Both the position numbers and the translations under genes were made by a program. Of a stretch of DNA of 63,848 nt, positions 41,374 through 50,545 are shown in pieces. Each line of letters opens with the position of its first letter. Position 1 is the first letter of the stretch. Source of the DNA: an uncultured Oscillospiraceae bacterium (GTDB lineage Bacteria; Bacillota; Clostridia; Oscillospirales; Ruminococcaceae); NCBI GenBank assembly GCA_947522735.1, contig CANNTZ010000007.1, positions 1 through 63,848 of the forward strand, given 5' to 3'. Below the pieces are notes generated by a model. The model did no database searches, had not been told where the DNA came from, and saw only the letters and a list, made by a program, of their open reading frames with translations.

Positions 41374-42960
41374 TCACATCTTCCGGTAGGCGCTCGGCGT
41401 CATGCCGGTGATGTTGCGGAAAAGCGTGCTGAAATAGGTCACGTCGCTGATGCCCACGCTCTCGGCCACCGCCTTCACCTTCATGTCGGTCTGTCTCAGC
41501 AGCCGCTTCCCCTGCTCGATGCGGTACTCCGCAAGATATGCGTTGAAGCTTTTTCCTGTGGTGCGGGTGAACAGCGCCCCGAGATAGTTCGGCGAAAAGC
41601 CAAGCTGTCCTGCGGCCTCCGCCAGGGTTATCCCTGTGCCGTAATTTTTCTCTATGAGCCGCTTCAGCTTTTCCACCACGGCGCTTGTGCCTTCGCCGTT
41701 GCCCGATATCTGCCTGTCGATATCGGCGACCGTCTGTGCCAGCACCGCGAACACTCCCGCGAGGTCGGCGCATTTTCTCATCTGTCCGCGCGTGCGCTCC
41801 TCCCGCTCCGACATATCCCTGTCATGGTACTCGTCAACGCAGCGGCAGAGCATCGAGCACAGGCGGTCGCATTCTGACATTGCCGTGTGCAGTCCCATCT
41901 CGGGATAGGCGCGCATTGTCGATTGCATCTGGTCGAGCAGCCGGCAGGCCTCCTTTGTCCGACCGTTCATCACGGCTGCGATTATCGAGGAATATATCTG
42001 CGACAGACCCGTAAACAGCCGCTGCTTTACGGCGTTGTACCTCTCCTCGGAATATAGCATGTCGGAAAAGATCACCGGCTTTTCTCCTGCCCCGTTCTTT
42101 GCAAAAAAGCCCGCCGCCAGCGCCTGCCACGACTCGGCAAAGCTCCGGTTCAGCCCCCTTGGCGAATCGGTCTCGCGCCCGATTCCGACGAGCACCGGCG
42201 TTTTGAAGCGGCGCTTGAGCTGCACTCGCAGCCTGTCGCACAGACGTATGAGGCCGAAGGGCTCGATCATGCCGTCGCTGCCAAGCAGCAGCACTATCTC
42301 GGAATCCATCTCGTACACTGCCGGAAACAACTCTCTGAAAGCCCGCTCATCCCCCAAGAAGCGGCAGGCCAGCTTTGCCGCCGCCGCAAGCTCCTGCGCG
42401 CCAAGCCCGCACATCAGCACATCGATGCAGACGTAGTGCGCGCAGTCGAGCGTAATGCCGTAGCTCTTCAATATCTTCGACATGTCCTCGTTCCACGTCA
42501 TGCTCAGCAGGTTCTTCACCATATTGCTGCGCGCAGCCTGCAAATCGCGGCGCTTTGCCACCGAGCCCTCGCCGTCCGACGCCTCGCCGATGGCGCCGAT
42601 GAGCTTCCGCAGCTTTTCAAACAGCTCGTCGTCGTCGAAGGGCTTTAGCAGATAGGATGAGACGTTCAGCTCTATCGCGCCGCGTGCGAACTCAAAATCG
42701 TTGTAGCCGCTTAGTATCAGGCACTTGACGCCCGGCTGCGTCTCCTTTATTTTCGCAAGCATTTTCAGTCCGTCAAGCCCCGGCATTTTTATATCGGTGA
42801 TGATGATCTGCGGCACGAAGCTCTGCGCCGTTATCACGCCCTCAAAGCCGTCGCTCGCCTCCGCAAGCTCCAGCTCAAATTCGTCCCATTCCCGCAGCGT
42901 CTGCACAACGCTGCTGCGGACGATCTCCTCGTCCTCCACCACCATTATCCTGTAGCCCAT
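41374..42960 (-). CDS. YesN-type response regulator with AraC output
   Basis: A 528-residue response regulator. The receiver (residues 1-125) has DEE at positions 10-12, phospho-acceptor Asp in ITDIKMPG (about residue 56) and the conserved Lys in YLLKPFDD. A long linker leads to a C-terminal AraC pair of helix-turn-helices (TLAEAAGQLGFSPNYLGALF and MKVKAVAESVGISDVTYFST). It is 14 bases downstream of the sensor kinase, and both use the kinase promoter. Such pairs usually drive a carbohydrate transporter or glycan gene; none is adjacent, only the isomerase pseudogene. Confidence 0.93.
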   Translation of the reverse strand: MGYRIMVVEDEEIVRSSVVQTLREWDEFELELAEASDGFEGVITAQSFVPQIIITDIKMPGLDGLKMLAKIKETQPGVKCLILSGYNDFEFARGAIELNVSSYLLKPFDDDELFEKLRKLIGAIGEASDGEGSVAKRRDLQAARSNMVKNLLSMTWNEDMSKILKSYGITLDCAHYVCIDVLMCGLGAQELAAAAKLACRFLGDERAFRELFPAVYEMDSEIVLLLGSDGMIEPFGLIRLCDRLRVQLKRRFKTPVLVGIGRETDSPRGLNRSFAESWQALAAGFFAKNGAGEKPVIFSDMLYSEERYNAVKQRLFTGLSQIYSSIIAAVMNGRTKEACRLLDQMQSTMRAYPEMGLHTAMSECDRLCSMLCRCVDEYHDRDMSEREERTRGQMRKCADLAGVFAVLAQTVADIDRQISGNGEGTSAVVEKLKRLIEKNYGTGITLAEAAGQLGFSPNYLGALFTRTTGKSFNAYLAEYRIEQGKRLLRQTDMKVKAVAESVGISDVTYFSTLFRNITGMTPSAYRKM

Positions 42961-42973
42961 TTTCCCGTCCCTC

Positions 42974-44770
42974 TCATCTTATTATCGGGATGCTCAGCGT
43001 TATCGCCGTGCCCGCGCCGAAGGTGCTGCGCGCGTTTATGGCGCAGCCGTCCGCATAGTATATCCTCAGGCGCTCGCAGACGTTCTTCAGCCCGTAGCCG
43101 CTCAGCCCCTCCTCGAAGCTGCCGGAGTTTATCGCAGCTATCCAGACGCTGTCCATGCCGACGCCGTTGTCCTCCACCGTTATCAGGAGCCGCTGCTCGC
43201 TCTCCCCGCCCCCGTGGACGCTTATCTTGATAACGCCGCCCTCCACCTTTTCCTCCAGCCCGTGCGATATGGCGTTCTCAACAAGCGGCTGTAGAAGATT
43301 GCGTATCAGCTTGCAGTCAAGATAGTCCTCGTCTATGTCAAAGCGGTAACCAACCCTGTCCTTGAAGCGTATCTTCTGTATGGTCAGGTACATGTTCAGA
43401 TATTCTATCTCCTCCGCGACGGTGATCAGCTCCGTCTTTTTGGAGAGGCCCATGCGGTAGAATTTGCCCAGCGCCAGCGCCATCTTGTAGCCCTCGGCGT
43501 CGTTGTTGCCGCGCGCGACATAGGCAATTGAGGTGAGCGAATTATATAGGAAGTGCGGATTGATCTGCGCCTCGAGCGCGCGGAACTGCGCATCCTTTTC
43601 GCGCAGCTGCACCTTGTAGACGTTGTTTATCAGCTCGTCGATCTTGGCTATCATCCTGTTGAAGGAGGTAATCAGCGTGCCGAACTCATCCATCGGTCCG
43701 GTATCGACGCTGATGGAATAATCTCCTCTGTCCACCTGCCGCATCGCCTGCGCAAGCTGTCGCATACGCTTCATTATGCTCATCGACGTTAGATAGATCA
43801 GCACTATCACCACGCTACAGGCGAGCACCAGTATCCCCAGCATCTCCAGCGTCATCACATTCGTCTCGCGGTGTATCCCCGAGAGCGGCGACACCAGCAT
43901 CACGCGACAATCCAGCGTATCAACGCGCTCTATGCCGAAGATATAATCGCGGCTCTCCACTATCCCTGTGTGCGACACATCCTCTGCATATTCCAGCATC
44001 TCCCTCTGCTCATGATAAAGCTCGAGAAAGCTTTCTCCGTACTGATTCGGCGAATCGGAATAGATCACCCTCCCGTCGTCGTCGAGGATATACATCAGGC
44101 TGTCGTCCTCGCGCCGCTCCGTCACCTCGGAGAACAGCTTCGACTTCTGGATCTGATAGCTGACGATACCGCCCGGTATGCCCTCCTTTGTGCGGATGAC
44201 GCGGTTGAAGGAGTACATCTTTCCGGCGTTACGCTCGCTTTCGGGCTTGAACGGGATGGTGCTGTCGTGATCCTTCTCCCACCAGTAATCACGCGCGACG
44301 GGCTTGTTCGAGGCGTCCATATCCCACAGGTCGATCTGCGCGATGCCGGCGATTACCTTCCACGAGTTCGGGATGCTCTTGTTGTTTGTGAACAGCCAGA
44401 CCGAGTAGACATCCGGCGTCAGCATGACGCGCTGCTCGATCAGCGGATATATCGTCTGGTTGTAATTGATTATCTCGTCGCCGGTGCCCTTGTAGCGCGA
44501 GGAGATAAAGGTGTTTATGGGGTTCTTGCTGCTCGTCAGCTCCGCACAGGAGCGCTCCACCTGATCGACGCGCTGCTCTATGCGCGTCGTGGCGTAGCTC
44601 AGATTCTGGCTCAGCGCCGAGCGCGCACCGTAGGTAATCTCGGCTGTAACCTTGTTGTAGACATAAAAGATGAACACCACAAGCGGCACGATACATATTA
44701 CGGAAAATATTGCCACAAGCTTATTGATGACGCTCATCCCGTTGAGATATTCACGGATTCTTCTGATCAT
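42974..44770 (-). CDS. YesM-type sensor histidine kinase
   Basis: A 598-residue membrane kinase. Two helices (about residues 17-38 and 290-310) flank an extracytoplasmic dCache-like sensor (SRYKGTGDEIINYNQTIYPL and later ILDDDGRVIYSDS), followed by HAMP (MKRMRQLAQAMRQVDRGDYS), the His-kinase phospho-site in EAQINPHFLYNSLTSIAYVA, and an ATPase domain (NAISHGLEEK, DNGVGMD, GYGLKNV). GGAGG is 9 bases before ATG 44770. It senses an extracellular ligand, probably a saccharide, and phosphorylates the adjacent YesN. Confidence 0.93.
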   Translation of the reverse strand: MIRRIREYLNGMSVINKLVAIFSVICIVPLVVFIFYVYNKVTAEITYGARSALSQNLSYATTRIEQRVDQVERSCAELTSSKNPINTFISSRYKGTGDEIINYNQTIYPLIEQRVMLTPDVYSVWLFTNNKSIPNSWKVIAGIAQIDLWDMDASNKPVARDYWWEKDHDSTIPFKPESERNAGKMYSFNRVIRTKEGIPGGIVSYQIQKSKLFSEVTERREDDSLMYILDDDGRVIYSDSPNQYGESFLELYHEQREMLEYAEDVSHTGIVESRDYIFGIERVDTLDCRVMLVSPLSGIHRETNVMTLEMLGILVLACSVVIVLIYLTSMSIMKRMRQLAQAMRQVDRGDYSISVDTGPMDEFGTLITSFNRMIAKIDELINNVYKVQLREKDAQFRALEAQINPHFLYNSLTSIAYVARGNNDAEGYKMALALGKFYRMGLSKKTELITVAEEIEYLNMYLTIQKIRFKDRVGYRFDIDEDYLDCKLIRNLLQPLVENAISHGLEEKVEGGVIKISVHGGGESEQRLLITVEDNGVGMDSVWIAAINSGSFEEGLSGYGLKNVCERLRIYYADGCAINARSTFGAGTAITLSIPIIR

Positions 44771-44831
44771 TCGTTCCGGCCTCCGGCGGCTTTTCGCCTG
44801 TTTCGCGTGTATTTTGCCTTTCCGATATTTA

Positions 44832-44860
44832 ATTATATAGCATATCTCAAAATTTTTCAA
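44832..44860 (-). promoter_or_regulatory. Promoter of the YesM/YesN operon
   Basis: Minus strand TTGAAA (44860-44855), 17 bases, TATAAT (44837-44832). Confidence 0.75.
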
Positions 44861-44914
44861 CCGCTCCGTTATGAAGCCATATCATTTTTGTATTGCAAAT
44901 TGCGCCGGTTATCA

Positions 44915-44943
44915 TTGACAAATTGTCCGAGTCTTGCTATTAT
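44915..44943 (+). promoter_or_regulatory. Promoter of the NUDIX-glpP pair
   Basis: TTGACA (44915-44920), 17 bases, TATTAT (44938-44943), about 60 bases before the ATG. Confidence 0.8.
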
Positions 44944-45001
44944 TAGTATTAGTTTAGCGCTATATCTGTTTGAAGCTTTAACGCCGAAAGGAGTTTCCCG
45001 T

Positions 45002-45541
45002 ATGTCCGAGCATCCGCGTCCCTCGCTGACCGCCGACGTCGTTGTGCTGCGCCGCTGCGCAGAAAAGGACGAGCTGCTGCTGATAAAGCGCCGCAATCCG
45101 CCGTTTCAGAGCTGCCGCGCGCTGCCGGGCGGGTTCCTCGAGCCGGGCGAGACCATCGAGGAGTGCGCGCGCCGCGAGCTGCTTGAGGAGACCGGCATCG
45201 ACGCGCGCGGAAAGCCGCTGCTCCCGCTTGGCTGCTTCAGCCGCCCGGGGCGCGACCCACGCGGCTGGGTGGTATCCCTTGCATTTCTCCTCGTCGTGGG
45301 CGCCGAGGCGAACGCCGTCGCCGCGGACGACGCCGACGACGCAAAATGGTTCTCCGCGTCGCTCGATAACACGCCGGACGGGAGCTGTCTGCTCTCGCTG
45401 CGCTGCGGAGAGGAGACGCCACGCGCCAGTCTGCGCCGGAACGCCCTTGACTTCCGATTCGACGCGCTCTCACAGGAGGGCGTAGCCTTTGACCACGCCG
45501 AGATCATCGCCGCCGGACTGAGCGCCGCAAAAGCGCTCTGA
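45002..45541 (+). CDS. NUDIX hydrolase
   Basis: A 179-residue NUDIX protein. The Nudix box is intact: GGFLEPGETIEECARRELLE then ETGI, with the catalytic glutamates. The fold starts at ADVVVLRRC and ends in a helix-rich tail. It hydrolyses a nucleoside diphosphate linked to another moiety; closeness to ADP-ribose pyrophosphatases is suggested by LPLGCFSRPGRDPRGWVVS but not proven. AAAGGA precedes ATG 45002, and glpP follows 28 bases downstream. Confidence 0.88.
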   Translation: MSEHPRPSLTADVVVLRRCAEKDELLLIKRRNPPFQSCRALPGGFLEPGETIEECARRELLEETGIDARGKPLLPLGCFSRPGRDPRGWVVSLAFLLVVGAEANAVAADDADDAKWFSASLDNTPDGSCLLSLRCGEETPRASLRRNALDFRFDALSQEGVAFDHAEIIAAGLSAAKAL

Positions 45542-45569
45542 TACGAGCAACATCAAGGGAGGCACGCGA

Positions 45570-46139
45570 ATGGATCGCGCCGTTATCTCTGAAATTTTCG
45601 AGGAAAACCCCATAATAGCCGCCGTCAAGGACGACGAGGGACTGGAGTGCGCGATAAGCTCCGACTGCCGCTGCGTTTTCTTCCTCTACGGCAACATCTG
45701 CGATATTGCCGGGAAAGTGCGGCGCGTCAAGGACTCCGACAAGCTCGCCGTCGTTCATACCGACCTCATCGACGGGCTGGAGAATCGCGACATCGCCGCG
45801 CGCTTCATCCGCGAGGCCACCGACGCCGACGGCATCATCAGCACCCGCTCCGCCATTGTCAAGGCTGCGCGCGAGCAGGGGCTCGTCGCCATCCAGCGCT
45901 TTTTCCTCATCGACTCCATCGCGCTCGATAACGTCCGCCGCCATATCGAGCAGGGCATCCCCGACGTCATCGAGGTGCTGCCCGCGCTCGCGCCAAAGAT
46001 TATCTCGCGACTGCGCGCCGAAACCACGGTCCCGATCATCGCGGGCGGCCTCATCAGCGACAAGGAGGACGTCATCACGGCGCTCTCGGCTGGCGCCTCC
46101 GCTGTCTCGACAACCAAGCGCGAGCTTTGGGGACTTTAA
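45570..46139 (+). CDS. glpP: Glycerol-3-phosphate responsive antiterminator
   Basis: A 189-residue GlpP. Family signatures are IIAAVKDDEGLECAI at the N-terminus, CRCVFFLYGNICDIAGKV, VHTDLIDGLENRD, DGIISTRSAIVKAAR and PIIAGGLISDKEDVITAL, giving the TIM-barrel fold. GlpP binds glycerol-3-phosphate and prevents termination in glp leader RNAs in Bacillus. No glpF, glpK or glpD is in the window, and no leader target was recognised next to it, so its targets are elsewhere. Confidence 0.93.
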   Translation: MDRAVISEIFEENPIIAAVKDDEGLECAISSDCRCVFFLYGNICDIAGKVRRVKDSDKLAVVHTDLIDGLENRDIAARFIREATDADGIISTRSAIVKAAREQGLVAIQRFFLIDSIALDNVRRHIEQGIPDVIEVLPALAPKIISRLRAETTVPIIAGGLISDKEDVITALSAGASAVSTTKRELWGL

Positions 46140-46320
46140 GCCGTATACATTTTTCTGCATGTAACGGCAAAATTCTGTATGACAGCGCCCTTCCGACGCA
46201 TTTTTATAAAGCACACTGATCAAATTGTGAAATTGACCCAAAAGCAGCAGATAAAATTCCATATATGACAGCCTGCGCCCAAATTCTTACAATGGGTCTG
46301 CTGCGCGATCAGGTATGCTC

Positions 46321-46359
46321 CGCGCCGTCTTTCCGTTTGGCATGCGGCGCGTTTATTAT
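46321..46359 (+). terminator. Possible terminator after glpP
   Basis: A 7-bp stem with a long 17-base loop and a mixed T-rich tail. Weak evidence. Confidence 0.4.
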
Positions 46360-46416
46360 TGGCGTTTGTGCCGAAATTCAACGCTTTACCATATTAATAT
46401 ACGGCGTTTTAGGGCA

Positions 46417-46445
46417 TTGACTTACCTCTCGCGCAATGGTATACT
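46417..46445 (+). promoter_or_regulatory. Promoter of the DRE-TIM synthase gene
   Basis: TTGACT (46417-46422), 17 bases, TATACT (46440-46445), 60 bases before the ATG. Confidence 0.8.
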
Positions 46446-46504
46446 TATTTTAATATTAACCTTGGAGTAATATACTTATATTTTAAACAAAAGGAGTGTG
46501 AATC

Positions 46505-47899
46505 ATGTTTTCCATCAATAAAAAGAGCAATCTGCTGGAACAGGATCCGTATAAATATTCACTTCAGGATGTTGAAGAGCCGCAGCTTTACCGCGACATG
46601 TTCTCATATGACGAGATCCCGCTGGTAACCTTCAACCACCGCCGCGTGCCGATGAACATGCCTAAGAATATCTGGATAACCGACACCACCTTCCGTGACG
46701 GTCAGCAGTCCCGCGCGCCCTATACTCCCAAGCAGATGGTGGATCTCTATGACATGCTCCACCGTCTTGGCGGCAAAAAGGGGATAATCCGCCAGACCGA
46801 GTTCTTCGTCTACAGCAAAAAGGACATCGAGGCGCTCTGCAAGTGCATGGAGCTTGGCTACAAATTCCCGGAAATCACGACGTGGATACGCGCGACCAAA
46901 AAGGACTTCCAGCTCGTCAAGGATATCGGCATCCGCGAAACCGGCATCCTCGTCAGCTGCTCCGATTATCATATCTTCCACAAGCTCGGCATGACCCGCA
47001 AGCAGGCGCTCGATCACTATCTCGGCGTCATCTCCGACGCGCTCGACGCCGGGCTGCACCCGCGCTGCCATTTTGAGGACATCACCCGCGCCGATTTCTA
47101 CGGCTTCGTCGTTCCCTTTGCCAATGAGCTCTCCGAGCTTTCCCGGCAGTCCGGCATGCCGATCAAGATACGCGCCTGCGACACGATGGGCTACGGCGTC
47201 CCCTATCCCGGCTGCACGCTGCCGCGCAGCGTCTCCGGCATAATCTACGGCCTCCAGCATTATTCCGACATCCCCTCCGAGCTTATCGAATGGCACGGCC
47301 ACAACGATTTCTATCTCGGCGTAGCCAACGCCGTTTCGGCATGGATATACGGCGCGGCGGCGGTTAACTGCTCTCTGCTCGGCATCGGCGAGCGCACCGG
47401 CAACGTCCCGCTCGAGGCGATGGTGATGCAGTATGCCTCGATGCGCGGCACCACCGACGGCATGGATACCCGCGTCATCACCGAGATTGCCAACTATTAC
47501 AAGCACGAGATCGGCTATGATATTCCGCCCATGACGCCGTTTGTCGGCGACAGCTTCAATGTCACTCGCGCCGGCATACACGCCGACGGCCTTCTCAAGC
47601 ACGAGGAGATCTACAACATCTTCAACACCAAGAAGATCCTCGGCAAACCCGCAATGGTCGCCATCAGCGCCACCTCGGGGCTTGCCGGGATAGCTATGTG
47701 GATAAATAACCGCTACGGTCTCAAGGGCTCCGAGCGCGTCGATAAGCGCTCCAGACTGGTTGCTCAGCTCAAGGAGTGGGTTGACGCCGAATACAAGGCG
47801 GAGCGCCAGACCTGCATAAGCGACGGCGAAATGGAGGCGCTGATGCGGCAGTACGCGCCCGAGCTCGTCGAAAAGCACACCGCGGCCGCGGCGAAATAA
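46505..47899 (+). CDS. DRE-TIM condensing enzyme, candidate Re-citrate synthase
   Basis: A 464-residue member of the isopropylmalate/homocitrate synthase family. The catalytic start is ITDTTFRDGQQSRAPY, with the metal-binding HGHND (EWHGHNDFYLGVANA) and GIGERTGNVPLEAM. It lacks the C-terminal LeuA allosteric domain of ordinary isopropylmalate synthases and has a distinct N-terminus (about 50 residues before the barrel), matching the clostridial group that includes Re-citrate synthase. That enzyme makes citrate from oxaloacetate and acetyl-CoA in anaerobes lacking Si-citrate synthase. No leu or TCA genes adjoin it. AAAGGAG precedes ATG 46505. Homocitrate synthase remains possible. Confidence 0.8.
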   Translation: MFSINKKSNLLEQDPYKYSLQDVEEPQLYRDMFSYDEIPLVTFNHRRVPMNMPKNIWITDTTFRDGQQSRAPYTPKQMVDLYDMLHRLGGKKGIIRQTEFFVYSKKDIEALCKCMELGYKFPEITTWIRATKKDFQLVKDIGIRETGILVSCSDYHIFHKLGMTRKQALDHYLGVISDALDAGLHPRCHFEDITRADFYGFVVPFANELSELSRQSGMPIKIRACDTMGYGVPYPGCTLPRSVSGIIYGLQHYSDIPSELIEWHGHNDFYLGVANAVSAWIYGAAAVNCSLLGIGERTGNVPLEAMVMQYASMRGTTDGMDTRVITEIANYYKHEIGYDIPPMTPFVGDSFNVTRAGIHADGLLKHEEIYNIFNTKKILGKPAMVAISATSGLAGIAMWINNRYGLKGSERVDKRSRLVAQLKEWVDAEYKAERQTCISDGEMEALMRQYAPELVEKHTAAAAK

Positions 47900-47913
47900 A
47901 GCTCCCGGCAAAA

Positions 47914-47956
47914 AGGCCGGTTCCGTGGGACACCCCATCGGAACCGGCCTGTATTT
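47914..47956. terminator. Bidirectional terminator between the synthase gene and serA
   Basis: AGGCCGGTTCCG (47914-47925) pairs with CGGAACCGGCCT (47939-47950), with an extra TGGG/CCCA in the loop; T residues lie downstream on the plus strand and A residues (T on minus) upstream. Confidence 0.85.
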
Positions 47957-47978
47957 TTATATTGCCCTGCCGCGCCGC

Positions 47979-49142
47979 TCAGAAGGTCATGACGCGGATA
48001 ACGTTGTCGATATCGCGTATTGCGGCAAGCAGCTTTTCGGAGACGTCGCCGCTCACATCAATCATCGTATAGGCGTAATCCCTCTTTGATTTGCTCAGCA
48101 TGTTCTCAATGTTGAGATTTTCGGCGGAAACGGCGGAGGATATCCTGCTTATCGTTGCGGGCTTGTTCAGGTGGATAACGCCTATCCTCGTCGTTCCCGC
48201 ACGCTCCATGACAAGCTGCGGCATGTTGACCGAGTTTACGATGTTGCCGTTCTTGAGAAAATCGGCGACCTGTCTCACCGCCATCTGCGCACAGTTCTCC
48301 TCCGATTCCGGGGTGGACGCGCCGAGGTGCGGGATCGCGGTTATTCCGTCCACGCCGAGCATATCGTCGCTTGCGAAGTCGGTGACGTAAGCGCCGAGCT
48401 TGCCGGACTGCACCGCCGCAATGACATCGGCGGAGACGACCAGCTCGCCGCGCGAGAAGTTGAGAATGCGCACGCCGTCTTTCATCTGCGCAATGCTTCC
48501 GGCGTTGATCGAGCCCGTGGTGTTGGGCGTGGCCGGGATGTGGAGGGTGATATAGTCGCTGATCCTGTATATCTCCTCGATGGTCTGCGCATGGATGATG
48601 TTTTTATCAAGCATCCACGCGTTATCAACCGAGATATAGGGATCGTAGCCGTAGACGGTCATGCCGAAATGCCGCGCAATGTTCGCAACCTGCGCGCCGA
48701 TAGCACCGAGACCCACGACGCCGAGCGCCTTGCCCTTGAGCTCCGGGCCGGCAAAGCGTCCCTTGCCCTTTTCCACCAGCTTGGGAAGCTCGTCGCCGCT
48801 GCCCTTCAGGCTCTGCTCCCAGCTCATCGCCTCATATACTCTTCTGGAGCCAAGCAGCATCGCCATTATGACCAGCTCCTTGACGGCGTTGGCGTTTGCG
48901 CCGGGGGTGTTGAATACAACTATGCCGCTCTCGCTGCAACGGTCGATGGGTATGTTGTTGACGCCCGCTCCCGCCCTCGCAATGGCCCTGAGCGACGGCG
49001 TGAACTGCATATCGTGCAGCGACGCGGAACGGACGAGTATCGCGTCCGGCTCGGCGATATCGTCTCCGCAGACGAATTTTCCGCCGTTGAGCAGCTCAAG
49101 CCCCTTCGGCGATATCTTGTTCATGGTTTTTATCTTGTACAT
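47979..49142 (-). CDS. serA: D-3-phosphoglycerate dehydrogenase
   Basis: A 387-residue dehydrogenase. The NAD motif is GVVGLGAIGAQVANIARHFG, with catalytic Arg in LNFSRGELV, Glu region around the following helix and His in PHLGAS. A C-terminal ACT domain (IHLNKPATISRISSAVSAEN to the end) could give serine feedback. It is the short form found in many Clostridia. It starts 15 bases after serC, so the two serine-pathway enzymes form one operon read from the serC promoter. Confidence 0.95.
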   Translation of the reverse strand: MYKIKTMNKISPKGLELLNGGKFVCGDDIAEPDAILVRSASLHDMQFTPSLRAIARAGAGVNNIPIDRCSESGIVVFNTPGANANAVKELVIMAMLLGSRRVYEAMSWEQSLKGSGDELPKLVEKGKGRFAGPELKGKALGVVGLGAIGAQVANIARHFGMTVYGYDPYISVDNAWMLDKNIIHAQTIEEIYRISDYITLHIPATPNTTGSINAGSIAQMKDGVRILNFSRGELVVSADVIAAVQSGKLGAYVTDFASDDMLGVDGITAIPHLGASTPESEENCAQMAVRQVADFLKNGNIVNSVNMPQLVMERAGTTRIGVIHLNKPATISRISSAVSAENLNIENMLSKSKRDYAYTMIDVSGDVSEKLLAAIRDIDNVIRVMTF

Positions 49143-49157
49143 TCTGTCCGGCTCCTC

Positions 49158-50237
49158 TCAGTTGTTCTTCTCGAAGCGCCGCATGAAATCGATCAGCTTC
49201 TCGACTCCCTCGACAGGCATTGCGTTGTAGATGGACGCTCTCATGCCTCCGACGGTGCGGTGACCCTTGAGGTTGACGAAGCCCGCCTCCTCGGCTGCCC
49301 CGACGAATTTTTTGTCCAGCGCCTCGTCGCCTGTGACAAACGGAATGTTCATCAGCGAGCGATCCTCCCTGACGACGGTGCCGCGGAACATCCGGCTGCC
49401 GTCGAGGTAATCGTAGAACATGCCGGCCTTGAGGCGGTTGACGGCGTTCATCTTCTCCAGGCCGCCTATCTCATCGCGTATCCATTCGAGAATGAGCTTG
49501 CAGATATAAATGGAATACGCCGGAGGTGTGTTGTACATCGAGCCGTTATCGGCGTGCGTCTTGTAGTTGAGCATCGTCGGGGTGCCCTCGCGCGCCTTGC
49601 CGAGCATATCCTCGCGGACAATGGCGACAACCAGCCCCGCGGGACCGATATTCTTCTGCGCTCCCGCGTAAATGGCCGCAAACCTTGTCACGTCCACCGG
49701 CTCGCTCATTATGCAGGAGGACATATCCGCGATGAGCGGAAGGCTACCGACGTCCGGCAGGGTGTTGTAGTGCGTGCCGTAGATGGTGTTGTTGTAGCAG
49801 ACGTGGACGTAATCGGCATCGGGACGGAGGATTTCCGGCGAGAGCTTCGGGATATAGGTGAACGTCCTGTCCGCGGAGGAGGCCGCCTCTCTGGCGTCGC
49901 CGAACTTGCAGCCCTCCTGATAGGCCTTCTTCGCCCACTGACCGGTGACGACGTAGTCCGCCTTGCCGGTGATCATGAAATTCAGCGGAACCATCGCAAA
50001 CTGCGTGGACGCGCCGCCCTGCAAAAACATTACCTTATAATTGTCCGGCACTCCGAGCAGCTCGCGCAGGACAGCCTCGCAGCCCTCGATTATCGTCCCG
50101 TATATCCTTGAGCGGTGGCTCATCTCCATCACCGACTGTCCGCAGCCCTCATAATCCAGCATCTCCGCCGCCGCTTTTCTCAGCACGCTCTCCGGCATCA
50201 TCGACGGCCCTGCGGAAAAGTTGTAAACTCTCGCCAT
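49158..50237 (-). CDS. serC: Phosphoserine aminotransferase
   Basis: A 359-residue fold-type IV-like class V aminotransferase. FSAGPSMMPESVLRKAA at the start, VMFLQGGASTQFAMVPLN for cofactor phosphate, and AGAQKNIGPAGLVV with the PLP lysine identify SerC, which makes phosphoserine from phosphohydroxypyruvate. A GTG two codons upstream is open, but AAAGGA spaced 10 bases favours ATG 50237. First gene of serC-serA. Confidence 0.96.
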   Translation of the reverse strand: MARVYNFSAGPSMMPESVLRKAAAEMLDYEGCGQSVMEMSHRSRIYGTIIEGCEAVLRELLGVPDNYKVMFLQGGASTQFAMVPLNFMITGKADYVVTGQWAKKAYQEGCKFGDAREAASSADRTFTYIPKLSPEILRPDADYVHVCYNNTIYGTHYNTLPDVGSLPLIADMSSCIMSEPVDVTRFAAIYAGAQKNIGPAGLVVAIVREDMLGKAREGTPTMLNYKTHADNGSMYNTPPAYSIYICKLILEWIRDEIGGLEKMNAVNRLKAGMFYDYLDGSRMFRGTVVREDRSLMNIPFVTGDEALDKKFVGAAEEAGFVNLKGHRTVGGMRASIYNAMPVEGVEKLIDFMRRFEKNN

Positions 50238-50301
50238 TGTCACTCAGTCCTTTCAATATGTGAATGTGTGATTGTTATCCTCTCAAAACCCTATTGTATC
50301 T

Positions 50302-50330
50302 ATTATATCCCCTGCTGTTTTTTTTGTCAA
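50302..50330 (-). promoter_or_regulatory. Consensus promoter of serC-serA
   Basis: Minus strand TTGACA (50330-50325), 17 bases, TATAAT (50307-50302); an A run overlaps the spacer. Confidence 0.88.
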
Positions 50331-50516
50331 TTCCATCAGAGTGATCCGTGTTTATTTGTAGCAGTCTCTAAAACTTCTCCGCTCGTTGCCGCTGCTTTGG
50401 CTAAATTTCGCTGTAAAGCGTCAAAACGTTTGTATTTGATATACGCACAACTGTTTTTGTGCGCAATACACGGACATCTTTTCCCGGCGGCTGTCCAACA
50501 TGCCGCGCCAAAGCTG

Positions 50517-50545
50517 TTGCATTCGCAGCGCACGTGTGATAAAAT
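50517..50545 (+). promoter_or_regulatory. Promoter of the SGNH hydrolase gene
   Basis: TTGCAT (50517-50522), 17 bases, TAAAAT (50540-50545), 34 bases before the ATG. Confidence 0.6.

Larger units (their letters stand above)
46140..46504. other. 365-base intergenic region before the condensing enzyme gene
   Basis: No gene recognised. A GCCGT/ACGGC-bounded hairpin (about 46140-46169, with TACAT and ATGTA inside), and CGCGCCG (46321-46327) pairing with CGGCGCG (46345-46351) followed by TTTATTATT, are the only clear structures; the second may be a weak glpP terminator. The region ends in the promoter at 46417-46445. I looked for T-box and known riboswitch cores and saw none. Confidence 0.5.

Noticed and set aside
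46140..46504. Riboswitch or glycerol leader
   Set aside because: No known aptamer core or antiterminator/terminator pair could be found.
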